The translations under genes were made by a program, and so were the position numbers. The notes beneath the pieces are model-generated. The model saw only the letters and a program-made list of their open reading frames with translations, ran no database searches and had not been told where the DNA came from. This document shows, in pieces, positions 55,339 through 63,912 of a DNA stretch of 64,000 nucleotides. Every line of letters begins with the position of its first letter. Position 1 is the first letter of the stretch. Source of the DNA: Candidatus Woesearchaeota archaeon (GTDB taxonomy: Archaea; Nanobdellota; Nanobdellia; Woesearchaeales; UBA525); the NCBI GenBank assembly GCA_028818155.1, contig JAPPOH010000012.1, forward strand, positions 17,224 through 81,223, written 5' to 3'.

Positions 55339-55758
55339 TTATTGAGGATGTATTGGTACAACATATCTGTGTTGTCGTTGCAATTCTTCTATCTGCTCTG
55401 TTGAAGGTGTGCCTCGTTCGTAAATTGTTGCGACAGCAATTCTCATGGCTGAATAGAATATGACATTTGATGGATCCAGGTCTCCTCCATGCATTACGTC
55501 AAGAATGCCGCCTGCTCTTATTGTGATATATGATACTAATAGCGCATCAAGCATCCCTCCCGTTGCTGCCTCTAGAGCGATATTCTTTGCTCTTTTGAAA
55601 ACATTCTCTCGATCTCTCTCAAGAATTGTGCCGGTTGTATTGAGATGTTCTGTTCCTTCAGAAATCTCTCGCGACAGTGAATTGAGGAGGTGATTTCTCC
55701 ATCCTTGGCGAATACCTTGGACTAATAGTGCTCCAGGAATAATACTTTCGAGTCTCAT
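55339..55758 (-). CDS. Unknown protein coupled to primase (139 aa)
   Basis: ATG overlaps the primase stop by 4 nt. Helical throughout: MRLESIIPGALLVQGIRQGW, NALEAATGGMLDALLV-like segment (here KNIALEAATGGMLDALLVSY) and SAMRIAVATIYERG. No family recognised. Co-translation with primase could indicate a replication accessory role, but this is inference. Confidence 0.6.
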   Translation of the reverse strand: MRLESIIPGALLVQGIRQGWRNHLLNSLSREISEGTEHLNTTGTILERDRENVFKRAKNIALEAATGGMLDALLVSYITIRAGGILDVMHGGDLDPSNVIFYSAMRIAVATIYERGTPSTEQIEELQRQHRYVVPIHPQ

Positions 55759-57266
55759 TTCTTCATTTTCCGTTTCTTCATCACGTACTGCGCAGGGTTC
55801 TTAATCGTTCGACAGAGGTCGTCCGGCGCGCAGACACGGATTTCTCGGTAGAATTGCATGCAATTTGGCGGCGGAAAGCGATCTTTTTTGGTTTTCAGGC
55901 TGTGCATATGTCCTTTGATCACCACTTCTCTGAGTGGCTCGGGATTTTGCTTGTTCCACTCGTATAAACGGGCCTCAATCATCTCGTTATTCCAACCGGC
56001 AACCCGGAGGAAATTTGTGAGTGCGAACATCGCGCGCTTCTTCCCATCTTCCAAGCCTGCGAGAATGTTCTTCATGCATGGCGGGAATTTTTCCTCGGGA
56101 ATTGCCTCATCCGGCACCTCGAACTCTTTTCTCGTGTACTCTTTCTTCTCTGTTTTTGCCCATTGTTGACAAAGCGAGGCTGCTTCGCCTGGGATAACGT
56201 TCGTTGTATCTAAGAATGTCTTCTCAAAAGAAATTATTTCAGGATCCGCGGACGCTTTCTTGAACGTGAGCACGTCATTTGGATCCACAACAACGCTTGC
56301 TAGCCCTGATTTCTCGTGTAATGAGTACGCCATCCTGTACAAATGGCGGGACGCGAGTAATACTGTGTCAATTTCCACAACCGCATCCACCTTGAAGCGT
56401 TGTTGGTACTGTTTTTGATCATGTGCGCATGCTTTTTTCGTCACTAAATGGAATTCCATGATGTGTTTGCATTTTGGGCACACTAATTCCTTATCATCTG
56501 CTGCATCTTTCTGTTCTGTTGTATATCTACGTGATCTGAAAGAACAAGAACTGCAGAGTAACGCGTGTTGCTCATCTTCTTGCGCAACTGTTTTTTTGCA
56601 CGTTGGGCAGTAGCGTTCTAGGAGTTCTGCTGGTGTTTTGTCCACTTTTTTTGCTAACTCAACAATGTTTGTCTTGATTTTGTTGCAAAAGGTGACCGTT
56701 TCTTCATCTAAAGAGACAAGATTGTTTGTTGTATCGCCAATATATTGGATGAGGTATGTTGCGATTGCTCTTGGTAGTTCTGGGAAGAGGTCTTTTGTTT
56801 TTTTATCCACGCCTTGTGCATCCACAATACGTTCGGGGAACGCTTCAAATGGAATGCCGATGTGCCAGCCTTTGTTGCCGGAGAACTTGACGCTCATGTG
56901 GATGTTATGCGCTTTGAGCGCTTCAACAAAGAGCCATGCTGTTAATCGGGAGATCTCCCAGTCCTTCGCATCGATATCCAAGACGAAGTCCCAACCGACG
57001 CGTAATTCGTTCGCTTCCTTTACAGACATACCTGTCTGGATCTGGAGTGGGTTTTCCCATCGTTCTTCCGAGCAGTGGAAGCTTGTTGCTTTTCTCTTCG
57101 CAAATTCTAAGATGTCTGTTGGGTATTCGAGTGTGTCTGGTCGCTTGCCAAAACCTTGACCGTAGCGTGGACTGATCTCTTTCTCTTCTGCGTGTTTCAG
57201 CATCGCTTCCTGCACTTCCTTTCGCTTATAGTACTTGAGTGCTTTGCTGAGGAAGAGCGGGTCCAT
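55755..57266 (-). CDS. Single-chain DNA primase: PriS fused to the PriL Fe-S domain
   Basis: 503 aa. The PriS catalytic core has the D-x-D (VLDIDAKD, D97 and D99), SVKFSGNKGWHIGIP (about 125-139) and a VVEIDTVLLASRHLYRMAYS segment that gives the third acidic residue and the nucleotide site. Zinc-ribbon insertions (CPTC ... CSSC; CPKC ... CAH) follow the core. From about residue 393, FPPCMKNILAGLEDGKKRAM, VAGWNNEMIEARLYEWNKQN, PNCMQFYREIRVCAPDDLC is the PriL C-terminal domain with four Cys for a 4Fe-4S cluster. The PriL N-terminal domain is missing. This matches the monomeric primase of Nanoarchaeum. Confidence 0.92.
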   Translation of the reverse strand: MDPLFLSKALKYYKRKEVQEAMLKHAEEKEISPRYGQGFGKRPDTLEYPTDILEFAKRKATSFHCSEERWENPLQIQTGMSVKEANELRVGWDFVLDIDAKDWEISRLTAWLFVEALKAHNIHMSVKFSGNKGWHIGIPFEAFPERIVDAQGVDKKTKDLFPELPRAIATYLIQYIGDTTNNLVSLDEETVTFCNKIKTNIVELAKKVDKTPAELLERYCPTCKKTVAQEDEQHALLCSSCSFRSRRYTTEQKDAADDKELVCPKCKHIMEFHLVTKKACAHDQKQYQQRFKVDAVVEIDTVLLASRHLYRMAYSLHEKSGLASVVVDPNDVLTFKKASADPEIISFEKTFLDTTNVIPGEAASLCQQWAKTEKKEYTRKEFEVPDEAIPEEKFPPCMKNILAGLEDGKKRAMFALTNFLRVAGWNNEMIEARLYEWNKQNPEPLREVVIKGHMHSLKTKKDRFPPPNCMQFYREIRVCAPDDLCRTIKNPAQYVMKKRKMKK

Positions 57267-57339
57267 GGTCTTGGAGTTATTCAGCCTCTTAAATGGATTG
57301 GGGTGAGATATATAAGAGATGAATGACTCCTATTGGTGT

Positions 57340-57927
57340 ATGGTTGACACTAGTCTCTTGCGAAGACAGTTGGATAATCTTCCGAATGAACCGGAAGCTA
57401 TCAGGGGGTACTGTGCACTCCTATTGACTGCATCTGGTGATGGGCGCTTGCCAAGTATTCCCGAAAGGAAACGATTGCCAGTTGTTGCAGAGATCCATCA
57501 TTATATTAGACGACAAAAATTTGGAGGGAGGCAGAGAAAGAAGGTCGAACAAACACTGAGATACTTTCGGACACATACTGTGCCAAGGCTCATGCTTGGT
57601 GTCAGACTAGAACTGGATGACATGAAAGGTGTAACGTACGGGAATGTGTGGGCGTCTTGCAACGCGCTAGGATCGAAAATAGTATCAAAAAGAGATCGTG
57701 ATTGGTTTTTTGCTCATGTTCCTGCAGCGATACGACACTTTTATGCGGAAAATGAGCAAACTAGGGAGTTTAAGAGAGGCATGAATGACGCTGCTGCACT
57801 TCTTAAAAAGCAGTTTCCTAATGATGAAGCGAGAGAAGAGGTGGCGAGCAAAATCAGTAGCGGTAATTTTGATGTTTCAAAAACGTATATACCACCGTCT
57901 CGAATTGTTGAAGCATTTATTGATTAA
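57340..57927 (+). CDS. Unknown protein (195 aa)
   Basis: No recognised family. Helical and basic: NEPEAIRGYCALLLTASGDG, EIHHYIRRQKFGGRQRKKVE, KGVTYGNVWASCNALGSKIV. TATA (GATATATAA, 57306-57314) favours ATG 57340 over 57319. It could bind nucleic acid given its basic helices, but there is no motif to prove it. Confidence 0.6.
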   Translation: MVDTSLLRRQLDNLPNEPEAIRGYCALLLTASGDGRLPSIPERKRLPVVAEIHHYIRRQKFGGRQRKKVEQTLRYFRTHTVPRLMLGVRLELDDMKGVTYGNVWASCNALGSKIVSKRDRDWFFAHVPAAIRHFYAENEQTREFKRGMNDAAALLKKQFPNDEAREEVASKISSGNFDVSKTYIPPSRIVEAFID

Positions 57928-57959
57928 TCTTTTATACTACCACCATTCTTTCGTAGTGT

Positions 57960-59060
57960 ATGGGGAAATTGTTAATCGCGAGCTCAGCAGACAGTAACTT
58001 CCGCTACGCGACAGGACTCAACATTCCCGACCCTGCGATTTTCTTCGATTTCGACGGCAAACAAATCCTCTTAGTCAACAGACTCGAGTTCAGCAGAGCG
58101 AAACAGCAAGTAAAACAAGGGGTCCAGGTCGAGTGCTGGGACGACCTCACACTAAGAAGAAAGCCCGTCGGGAGAAAGCGAACGCTCGCGGACATTGCCG
58201 CAGCCTACCTCCTTGAGAAAAACATCACAGCAGTTGACGTTCCGAAAGAATTCTGGGCACTCAACCTCGAACGGCTGCGAGAACACAACATCAGACCAAG
58301 AATCGTCGACCCATTCTTCCCAGAACGAAGAATCAAAACACCAGAAGAGCTCAAAGCGATCAAAGCGACAGGCACTGTCACGAAAAAAGCGCTCAAACAT
58401 GCATTAGAAATCCTCAAAGAAGCAAAAATAGAATGGAATGACACATTAATCTGGAAGAACACACCAGTAACATCTGAATTCTTACAAAACGAAATCGAAA
58501 AAATATTCTTAGAAAACGATTGCTCGTCAGGCGAAACGATTGTTGCATGCGGCGAACACACTGCACAACCACACAATCGAGGTTCAGGACCAATCTACGC
58601 AGGAAAACCGATCATCCTCGACTTGTTCCCGAGAAGCAAAGCAACCGGCTACTTCTTTGATGTGACGAGAACAGTCATCAAAGGGACACCCTCCAAAGAA
58701 CTCAAAGACATGTATGCAGTTGTGAAGAAAGCACAGCAAGAAGCGCTCGCTGTCGTACAACCAGGAAAAGCGGAAGTCATCCACAACACAGCAAAAGAAA
58801 TCTTTGATAGACAAAACTACAAGACAGAGAAAGAAGGGTTCATCCACGGGACAGGACACGGGTTAGGACTTGATATTCACGAAGCGCCGAGAATTGGCAG
58901 TAATTCCGAAGACAAACTCGTGGCAGGAGACGTCATTACCATCGAGCCAGGACTCTACTACAAGGAGCTCGGCGGCATCAGAATTGAAGACACAGTCCTC
59001 GTCACAAAAGATGGACACATAAATTTAACTAACCTGCCGAAAACATTCGTGATACAGTGA
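57960..59060 (+). CDS. pepQ: Xaa-Pro aminopeptidase/dipeptidase (M24 family)
   Basis: 366 aa. Creatinase-like N-terminal domain, then the pita-bread catalytic domain with the five metal ligands: ILDLFPR (Asp), GYFFDVTRT (Asp), GTGHGLGLDIHEAP (His), VITIEPGLYY (Glu) and GGIRIEDTVLV (Glu). It removes N-terminal residues before proline in the cytoplasm. It overlaps the TOPRIM gene by 4 nt (GTGA). Confidence 0.95.
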   Translation: MGKLLIASSADSNFRYATGLNIPDPAIFFDFDGKQILLVNRLEFSRAKQQVKQGVQVECWDDLTLRRKPVGRKRTLADIAAAYLLEKNITAVDVPKEFWALNLERLREHNIRPRIVDPFFPERRIKTPEELKAIKATGTVTKKALKHALEILKEAKIEWNDTLIWKNTPVTSEFLQNEIEKIFLENDCSSGETIVACGEHTAQPHNRGSGPIYAGKPIILDLFPRSKATGYFFDVTRTVIKGTPSKELKDMYAVVKKAQQEALAVVQPGKAEVIHNTAKEIFDRQNYKTEKEGFIHGTGHGLGLDIHEAPRIGSNSEDKLVAGDVITIEPGLYYKELGGIRIEDTVLVTKDGHINLTNLPKTFVIQ

Positions 59061-59389
59061 ACCTAGACGACGCAATAGAACGAACACGATTTCTTCCAAC
59101 ACTCGTTGAAGGTCCGAACGATAAAAAAGCACTCGAAAAGTTAGGATTCACAACCATCATCGTCATGCAAGGACCCTTATACGCGATTGTTGAGCAAATA
59201 CAACACCATGAAGAACTTGCGTTACTTGTCGACTTAGATGCGTACGGGAAGAAATTGTACCGCTACTTCTACACGGAACTCACCAAAAGGGGTGTGAAAG
59301 TGAACAACGAGTTCAGGGAACTGCTCTTTAGTACGCCTGTCCGTCAGATTGAAGGGCTCGTAACATACCTTGAGAAGGTCGAAGCATAA
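59057..59389 (+). CDS. Small stand-alone TOPRIM protein (110 aa)
   Basis: LPTLVEGPNDKKALEKLGFT holds the catalytic Glu of TOPRIM, and ELALLVDLDAYGKKLYRYFY holds the DxD motif. The pattern is like archaeal UPF0292/COG1658-type proteins related to 5S rRNA maturase and primase TOPRIM domains. It starts with GTG inside the pepQ stop. Nuclease or RNA-processing activity is likely; substrate unknown. Confidence 0.85.
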   Translation: MNLDDAIERTRFLPTLVEGPNDKKALEKLGFTTIIVMQGPLYAIVEQIQHHEELALLVDLDAYGKKLYRYFYTELTKRGVKVNNEFRELLFSTPVRQIEGLVTYLEKVEA

Positions 59390-59390
59390 C

Positions 59391-59440
59391 GTTTATATAT
59401 AAGATATATCTTACTGAAAGTAAGAAATTCCTTACAGGTG
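59391..59440 (+). promoter_or_regulatory. Promoter/operator of the AbrB-RelE module
   Basis: TATA GTTTATATAT (59391-59400) is followed by the inverted repeat CTTACTGAAAGTAAG (59410-59424) over the expected transcript start and an overlapping second repeat GTAAGAAATTCCTTAC (59420-59435). GGTG (59437-59440) is the SD, 5 nt before ATG 59446. This is typical of an autoregulated TA operon. Confidence 0.6.
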
Positions 59441-59445
59441 AAAAT

Positions 59446-59721
59446 ATGGTGCTACGAGAAATTGGATTCAGCAAAGTAAGCTCAAAGCGGCAAATGGTTA
59501 TTCCAAAAGAATTCGAAGATACATTTCAAGAAGGTGATAAACTTGTTATCGTACAAGAAGGTGATGCCCTCATAGTTAAGAATGCGAAGCACCTCAGCAA
59601 AGAATTCGAAGATAATATCAAATTCCTTCATGGTATTGACGAAGCATGGAAAGATTTTGACGAAGGACGATACTACAAAACCGATAAAGAAACGCTTCTC
59701 GAAGATATTAAGCGATGGTAA
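59446..59721 (+). CDS. AbrB-type antitoxin (91 aa)
   Basis: GFSKVSSKRQMVIPKEFEDT, FQEGDKLVIVQEGDALIVKN is the SpoVT/AbrB DNA-binding hairpin. The acidic C-terminal region (FEDNIKFLHGIDEAWKDFDE) would wrap the toxin. It overlaps the RelE toxin gene by 7 nt; standard antitoxin-toxin order. Confidence 0.88.
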   Translation: MVLREIGFSKVSSKRQMVIPKEFEDTFQEGDKLVIVQEGDALIVKNAKHLSKEFEDNIKFLHGIDEAWKDFDEGRYYKTDKETLLEDIKRW

Positions 59722-59957
59722 ACGTTGAATACGCTGAAAGATATAAGAGAAGTGTAAAAAAAATTAGAGACATAAAAACCCGAGAAAAACTTGGCAAACT
59801 TATGGGGAAAATAATCGATGTACCGACGATTGGGAAACCAATGCGATACAAACGGAAAGGAACGAGAGAAATTTATATGAAATCATTTAGAATTTCGTAT
59901 GCATATGAAAAAAACACTGTTCGATTTCTTGAAGTGTATCACAAAGATGAACAATAG
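59715..59957 (+). CDS. RelE/ParE-family toxin (80 aa)
   Basis: VEYAERYKRSVKKIRDIKTR, GKPMRYKRKGTREIYMKSFR and RISYAYEKNTVRFLEVYHKD have the RelE fold and the usual P-x-R-Y-K ... R-E-x-Y-x-x-x-F-R-I-x-Y pattern with a final hydrophobic strand and H-K-D end. RelE toxins cleave ribosome-bound mRNA. Confidence 0.9.
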   Translation: MVNVEYAERYKRSVKKIRDIKTREKLGKLMGKIIDVPTIGKPMRYKRKGTREIYMKSFRISYAYEKNTVRFLEVYHKDEQ

Positions 59958-59978
59958 CCGCAAGATAGATAAATGAGC

Positions 59979-60100
59979 TCCACTCTGGAGTGGTTACCCC
60001 GCGTCTTGACACGATCGTGAGCAACCATACAGGTTACACCCCTCTCGGTATGTGATGAGATGCGGGGCTTATACGCCACAAAAATTAACGCCAGTTATTG
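59979..60100. ncRNA. Candidate structured RNA between RelE and the 253-aa gene
   Basis: The 158-bp gap holds no ORF but strong pairing. CCACTC-TG-GAGTGG (59980-59993) is followed by a 10-bp stem CCCCGCGTCT/AGATGCGGGG (59997-60006 with 60058-60067). That stem encloses a CATAC/GTATG stem and the palindrome CACGATCGTG, and a final hairpin AACGCCAGTTATTGGCAG... follows. The combination exceeds what a terminator needs. I cannot match it to tRNA, SRP, RNase P, C/D or H/ACA RNA or a known riboswitch, and the strand is undetermined. Confidence 0.4.
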
Positions 60101-60115
60101 GCAGACGTTTTGAGA

Positions 60116-60877
60116 TTAAGGTTGACTAATGAATCGCTCATGAACAAGTCTCCGAGCGTGATCAAATTCATGATGCCTGCTTCCGGTCGAAACAGCTGCA
60201 GCGTATCTCATTTTTGCGGTACCAGGACCTGTAACTTCCCCCTGCACAACATCGTGATACTTGTGCTGATGGGAATCAGTTCTTATAGAGAAAGCAGTCC
60301 TATCAAGGGTTAGAACTGGGTTGATATGAGAATAGAGAATGCCATCGTGGTTTCCTTCATTCATACGAACGAGCTCAAAGGATCCGATACCAAACTGCCG
60401 AATGAGCTCATGCTCGTTCCCAGGTTCGAAACTTACAGTGAGTTGTCCTGTCTTCATTTCTCTCTCAACTCCAGCTGGACCAAAGTACTCCCAGTCTACT
60501 CCATCGTATTCTGTGTGTTCGCTACTATATGGTACATCTTGCAATCTAGCAACACGCCCTTCGATTGAATCATGCAGTTCGGTACTGGCAACAACCCGTT
60601 TATCTCTATAATCTCGGCTATTGTTAATGCTAACTTCAAACCCTGGACCATTAACGAATCGATCACTATGGGACCGAACAACGAACTCTCCAGAACTGTA
60701 GTGTGCACGAATAAAACGAGAAAGGTCATATGCTCGAAAGCCACCGATCCACTGCTCTGTTCTTGGTACTTCAAACGTTTCAATACCTAGTCTTGACATG
60801 TGTGCTCGATCAATGCCTGTTGGACGTCCTTGTGCAACATCAAGCACAACATCTTCTTGGGGTTCTGGTACCGACAT
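60116..60877 (-). CDS. Unknown protein (253 aa)
   Basis: No recognised family. Soluble, with motifs LGIETFEVPRTEQWIGGFRA, GQLTVSFEPGNEHELIRQFG, HQHKYHDVVQGEVTGPGTAK and a basic end (TGSRHHEFDHARRLVHERFI). TATA (60899-60907) is 26 nt before the ATG and overlaps the 3' end of hef. Function not inferable. Confidence 0.65.
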   Translation of the reverse strand: MSVPEPQEDVVLDVAQGRPTGIDRAHMSRLGIETFEVPRTEQWIGGFRAYDLSRFIRAHYSSGEFVVRSHSDRFVNGPGFEVSINNSRDYRDKRVVASTELHDSIEGRVARLQDVPYSSEHTEYDGVDWEYFGPAGVEREMKTGQLTVSFEPGNEHELIRQFGIGSFELVRMNEGNHDGILYSHINPVLTLDRTAFSIRTDSHQHKYHDVVQGEVTGPGTAKMRYAAAVSTGSRHHEFDHARRLVHERFISQP

Positions 60878-60900
60878 ACCACTGCAGAATAGTGTCCTAT

Positions 60901-63102
60901 TTATATTTGTTTCTTGTACTCTCGTTCAGCGATTTCCTTAATGCGTGATGCTTTCTTCTTTCCAATGAGTTCCACTTCTTGTAACTCAGCAAGAGAAGCG
61001 TTCGCGATGCCTTTGATAGAACCAAAACGTGCCAGAAGCGGCTTTGCAAGCTGGTTCCCAACACCAGGGAACGAAGCAACGATATATTCCTGAAGTTCAT
61101 CATCCGTTAAGGGCTTTGCAGAATGATATTGCCAGTCCTTTCCTGCTTCTTGTTCTCGCTTCGCGAGAGAAATGAGTAATCCGGCAGTTTCTTTCGGCGA
61201 TTTTGACCAGAGGATCGGCATGCCATAGCTGACGGTAATCGTAGAGAGCATGCCTCTAATAGCATTCGGGTGAATTTTTCGCTGTGAATACAGGTCTTCC
61301 GTTCCTTCAATGAGAATGATTGGTCTTGTGTACTGGCTTAAGGATTTTAACTGCGACAATAACCTGCCGTCAATGATGCTATCAACGAAATCTGGCACTT
61401 TCTTGTACTCAACAACGACACGATCGGACACTTGGTAATCACCAACACTCAATTGCTGGAGTTCAATCTGTGCAGTGTCAAGTAATTCTTTCATCACTGG
61501 GCTCGCTTTCTCTCGGTAATCACAAATAACCTTTACTTGTTGCTTTTTCTCTTCTCGAAATTGCTGCAAGAGTGTCTTCTGCTCTTTCGGTTCGAGCTTG
61601 AATTTCTTTTTGACTTCCGTAATGGCCCTGTACATTCTTTTTTCTTTATGATGTGCTGCCCATTTGTAGCCAACATCAGCCGTGCCTGTCGTCATCAACA
61701 CGATAACTTTTCCTTTTTCACCCCGGCCAGTGCGTCCTCTTCTTTGTACGGTCCGAATCGCTGACGGAACGGGCTCATAAAACATGACAACGTCCACTTT
61801 TGGAATATCAAGCCCTTCTTCCGCGACGGAAGTTGCAATTAAACAGCTAAACTCACCATTTCTGAACTCATCGAGGATCTCTTTCTGCTCTTTCTGGCTC
61901 ATACCTGTATTGCCGCGCTTTGCTTGGCCAACGAACATCTTGCCAGAGACATTAATCGTCTCTAAAGCTTCGAGAATCTTCACACCTTGATCACGATATT
62001 GCGTGAAAATAATCATTTTGCAATCATCTTGCTGATACGTATGTTGCAAGACTAATTTCTGCAGCTCTTTGAGCTTCGGATGCTCAACGTTCTCTTCAAG
62101 AAGCGTGTTCGTTTTAATTTCTGCAGTTTTCCACGTCGGATCAGCAACAATATTCTTCACAGCCTTGGATAATCCCTTTGTTGCTTGTTCTTTGATTGTA
62201 CCAAAGTATTTTTTGAGCGCGTACACACCCTGCGTATCTACAAGTTCAATTGCGTGATGTAGTTTCAACGCTTCTGCAGCCACACTCAGAGATTTCATCA
62301 TGTCAAAGTCCTTCTCACCCTTGGCGAGTGCTCGCTGCAGCTGTGCTGTTAACCCGAGGAGTGTTCGTTTATTGACATATTTCCCTGTAATCGCACCGAA
62401 TTCCTTCAGCGTTGCAATGCGCTGTTGCAAGCAGTTGTCTAGCAGCTTCCGGATTTCGAGTAGCTTCGGCGGCAATGCCACTTGCACCCACTGTACATCT
62501 GTTTCTTGCACGTATGGCTTCACATCAACATCTTCAGCTGAGCGCACTTCAATCTCTTCAATCCCGAGATGTTCACACACTTCCGTGATGCTCGTCTCAT
62601 CCGTTCCTGGACTTGCCGTAAGTGCGAGGATTCGTTGATTTCTCGCTTGTTTTATGTATTGTTTTGCCAAGAACACGTACGAATACTCTCCAACAGTACG
62701 GTGTGCTTCGTCAAAGACAATAAGAGAAACGTCATCGAACGTGATTTTCCCGCCAAGGATGTCATTCTCTAAACCTTGTGGCGTAGAAAAGATAATTCTT
62801 TTCTCGTTCCATAAAGCAGCTCGCTTGTCCGGCCGAATCGCGCCAGTGAATAACGTGAACTCTTCTTCATCCATCTCCATAAACTCTTTGAACGTGCGCT
62901 CGTGCTGTTGTACGAGCGGTTTAGTCGGCGCTAGCACTAAAATTTTGCTCTCAGGATACTGCTGCAAGCGATGCACTGCAAGCATCATCGCAATCATGGT
63001 CTTCCCAAGACCCGTAGGTAATACTACTAACGTGTTATGCTGTGTTGCCTGCGCGAAGATTGTTTCTTGATAGCGGCGGGGCTGGATCTGCTTTTTAAGC
63101 AT
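60901..63102 (-). CDS. hef: Hef: fork-structure helicase with XPF/ERCC4 nuclease
   Basis: 733 aa. SF2 helicase motifs: LVVLPTGLGKTMIAMMLAVH (I), LVLAPTKPLVQQH (Ia), SLIVFDEAHRTVG (II, DEAH), ILALTASPG (III), FTQYRDQGVK (IV), LIATSVAEEGLDIPKVD (V) and VQRRGRTGRGEKG (VI). The nuclease VGDYQVSDRVVVEYKKVPDF corresponds to GDYxxxxxxxxERKxxxD, with Tyr replacing Arg in the ERK triad. The C-terminal tandem HhH is SFPGVGNQLAKPLLARFGSI, LQEVELIGKKKASRIKEIA. It acts on stalled replication forks. ATG 63102 is leaderless from TATA (63126-63135); the GTG-started longer frame is rejected. Confidence 0.95.
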   Translation of the reverse strand: MLKKQIQPRRYQETIFAQATQHNTLVVLPTGLGKTMIAMMLAVHRLQQYPESKILVLAPTKPLVQQHERTFKEFMEMDEEEFTLFTGAIRPDKRAALWNEKRIIFSTPQGLENDILGGKITFDDVSLIVFDEAHRTVGEYSYVFLAKQYIKQARNQRILALTASPGTDETSITEVCEHLGIEEIEVRSAEDVDVKPYVQETDVQWVQVALPPKLLEIRKLLDNCLQQRIATLKEFGAITGKYVNKRTLLGLTAQLQRALAKGEKDFDMMKSLSVAAEALKLHHAIELVDTQGVYALKKYFGTIKEQATKGLSKAVKNIVADPTWKTAEIKTNTLLEENVEHPKLKELQKLVLQHTYQQDDCKMIIFTQYRDQGVKILEALETINVSGKMFVGQAKRGNTGMSQKEQKEILDEFRNGEFSCLIATSVAEEGLDIPKVDVVMFYEPVPSAIRTVQRRGRTGRGEKGKVIVLMTTGTADVGYKWAAHHKEKRMYRAITEVKKKFKLEPKEQKTLLQQFREEKKQQVKVICDYREKASPVMKELLDTAQIELQQLSVGDYQVSDRVVVEYKKVPDFVDSIIDGRLLSQLKSLSQYTRPIILIEGTEDLYSQRKIHPNAIRGMLSTITVSYGMPILWSKSPKETAGLLISLAKREQEAGKDWQYHSAKPLTDDELQEYIVASFPGVGNQLAKPLLARFGSIKGIANASLAELQEVELIGKKKASRIKEIAEREYKKQI

Positions 63103-63135
63103 ATAGACGAGAAGTGAAAACACACTTAAAAAGGC

Positions 63136-63157
63136 TCGGGCCGTACGTGACCAGTGG
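63136..63157 (-). promoter_or_regulatory. CCACTGGTCA element upstream of the hef TATA
   Basis: The minus strand reads CCACTGGTCACGTACGGCCC, directly before GAGCC and the TATA CTTTTTAAG. 21 of 22 bases match 63913-63934 upstream of the PIN gene, with the same orientation relative to TATA. A third copy with a conserved core precedes the homing endonuclease TATA at 23061. Confidence 0.65.
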
Positions 63158-63201
63158 CTAGCACAACCTTTAAATATTCCATTGTAATACTATAACATAC
63201 A

Positions 63202-63471
63202 ATGGAAGTCGTTACAGTAAAATTCCAGAAAGAGATTCTGAAACGAATAGACGATAGTCTTACAGAACACAATTTCAACTCACGAACAGAATTTATCAGG
63301 GAAGCTGTCAGGGACAAGTTTGTTGAATTGAACAAAGGTAAGTTGATCGCAGAATTCATGGCGTTACGGGGAAAAGCAAAGAAGAAAACAACATACAAAG
63401 AGAATCTGAAGACCAAACATGAAGTTGGTGAAGAACTCTTCAAAGAGCTTGAGCAACGATTTAAGAAATAA
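63202..63471 (+). CDS. RHH antitoxin-like protein (89 aa)
   Basis: MEVVTVKFQKEILKRIDDSL, NFNSRTEFIREAVRDKFVEL form a ribbon-helix-helix; the basic Lys-rich second half (AKKKTTYKENLKTKHEVGEE) ends in an amphipathic helix. TATA CTTTAAATA (63168-63176) is 30 nt upstream. It converges on the PIN gene with an 11-nt 3' overlap, an arrangement unlike normal vapBC operons. Confidence 0.82.
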   Translation: MEVVTVKFQKEILKRIDDSLTEHNFNSRTEFIREAVRDKFVELNKGKLIAEFMALRGKAKKKTTYKENLKTKHEVGEELFKELEQRFKK

Positions 63472-63880
63472 AGTCACTAGGTTTCTTCGTTACTGTAATA
63501 TCCTTCAGTTTTGCAAAGTGTTTATCCTCTGAAATCATACACGCTTTATGGTTGCGAGCCTGCACTGCACAAAGGCAGTCTATTTTCGGTAGGTTTCTCT
63601 CACGAGACAGCGCCGCCGCTTCTGTAAATTCTTCTTCTGTTATTTCTATACGTTGCAGCTTCCCTGTTACAACAAGCAAATGTAACATGTCATGGATGCG
63701 CTCTTTGTCAAAGTCTTTCTTAAGCTCTCGAATTAGTACTTCAGAAAAAAGAATTATACTTTCTTCTTTGAGAATTTTCTCAAAAAATTTTGCTGCATAC
63801 TTTCCTAGATATTTGCCCCCTATACCTACACGATCTTCGTAGAAATCTCGCCATGTACACGTGTCAATGAGATATTTCAT
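63461..63880 (-). CDS. PIN-domain RNase (139 aa), VapC-like
   Basis: MKYLIDTCTWRDFYEDRV carries the first Asp, SEVLIRELKKDF the conserved Glu, and LPKIDCLCAVQARNHKACMI, SEDKHFAKL the remaining acidic residues of PIN nucleases. Probable toxin paired with the convergent RHH protein. The promoter carries the CCACTGGTCA element (63913-63934) upstream of TATA CTTCTTAAG (63902-63910). Confidence 0.85.
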   Translation of the reverse strand: MKYLIDTCTWRDFYEDRVGIGGKYLGKYAAKFFEKILKEESIILFSEVLIRELKKDFDKERIHDMLHLLVVTGKLQRIEITEEEFTEAAALSRERNLPKIDCLCAVQARNHKACMISEDKHFAKLKDITVTKKPSDFIS

Positions 63881-63912
63881 GAAGAAAGGAGCAAGATGAT
63901 CCTTAAGAAGTT

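Noticed and set aside
59979..60100. Box C/D sRNA or riboswitch
   Set aside because: A GTGATGA resembling box C exists near 60052, but no CTGA box D lies at a suitable distance, and no aptamer consensus known to me fits.
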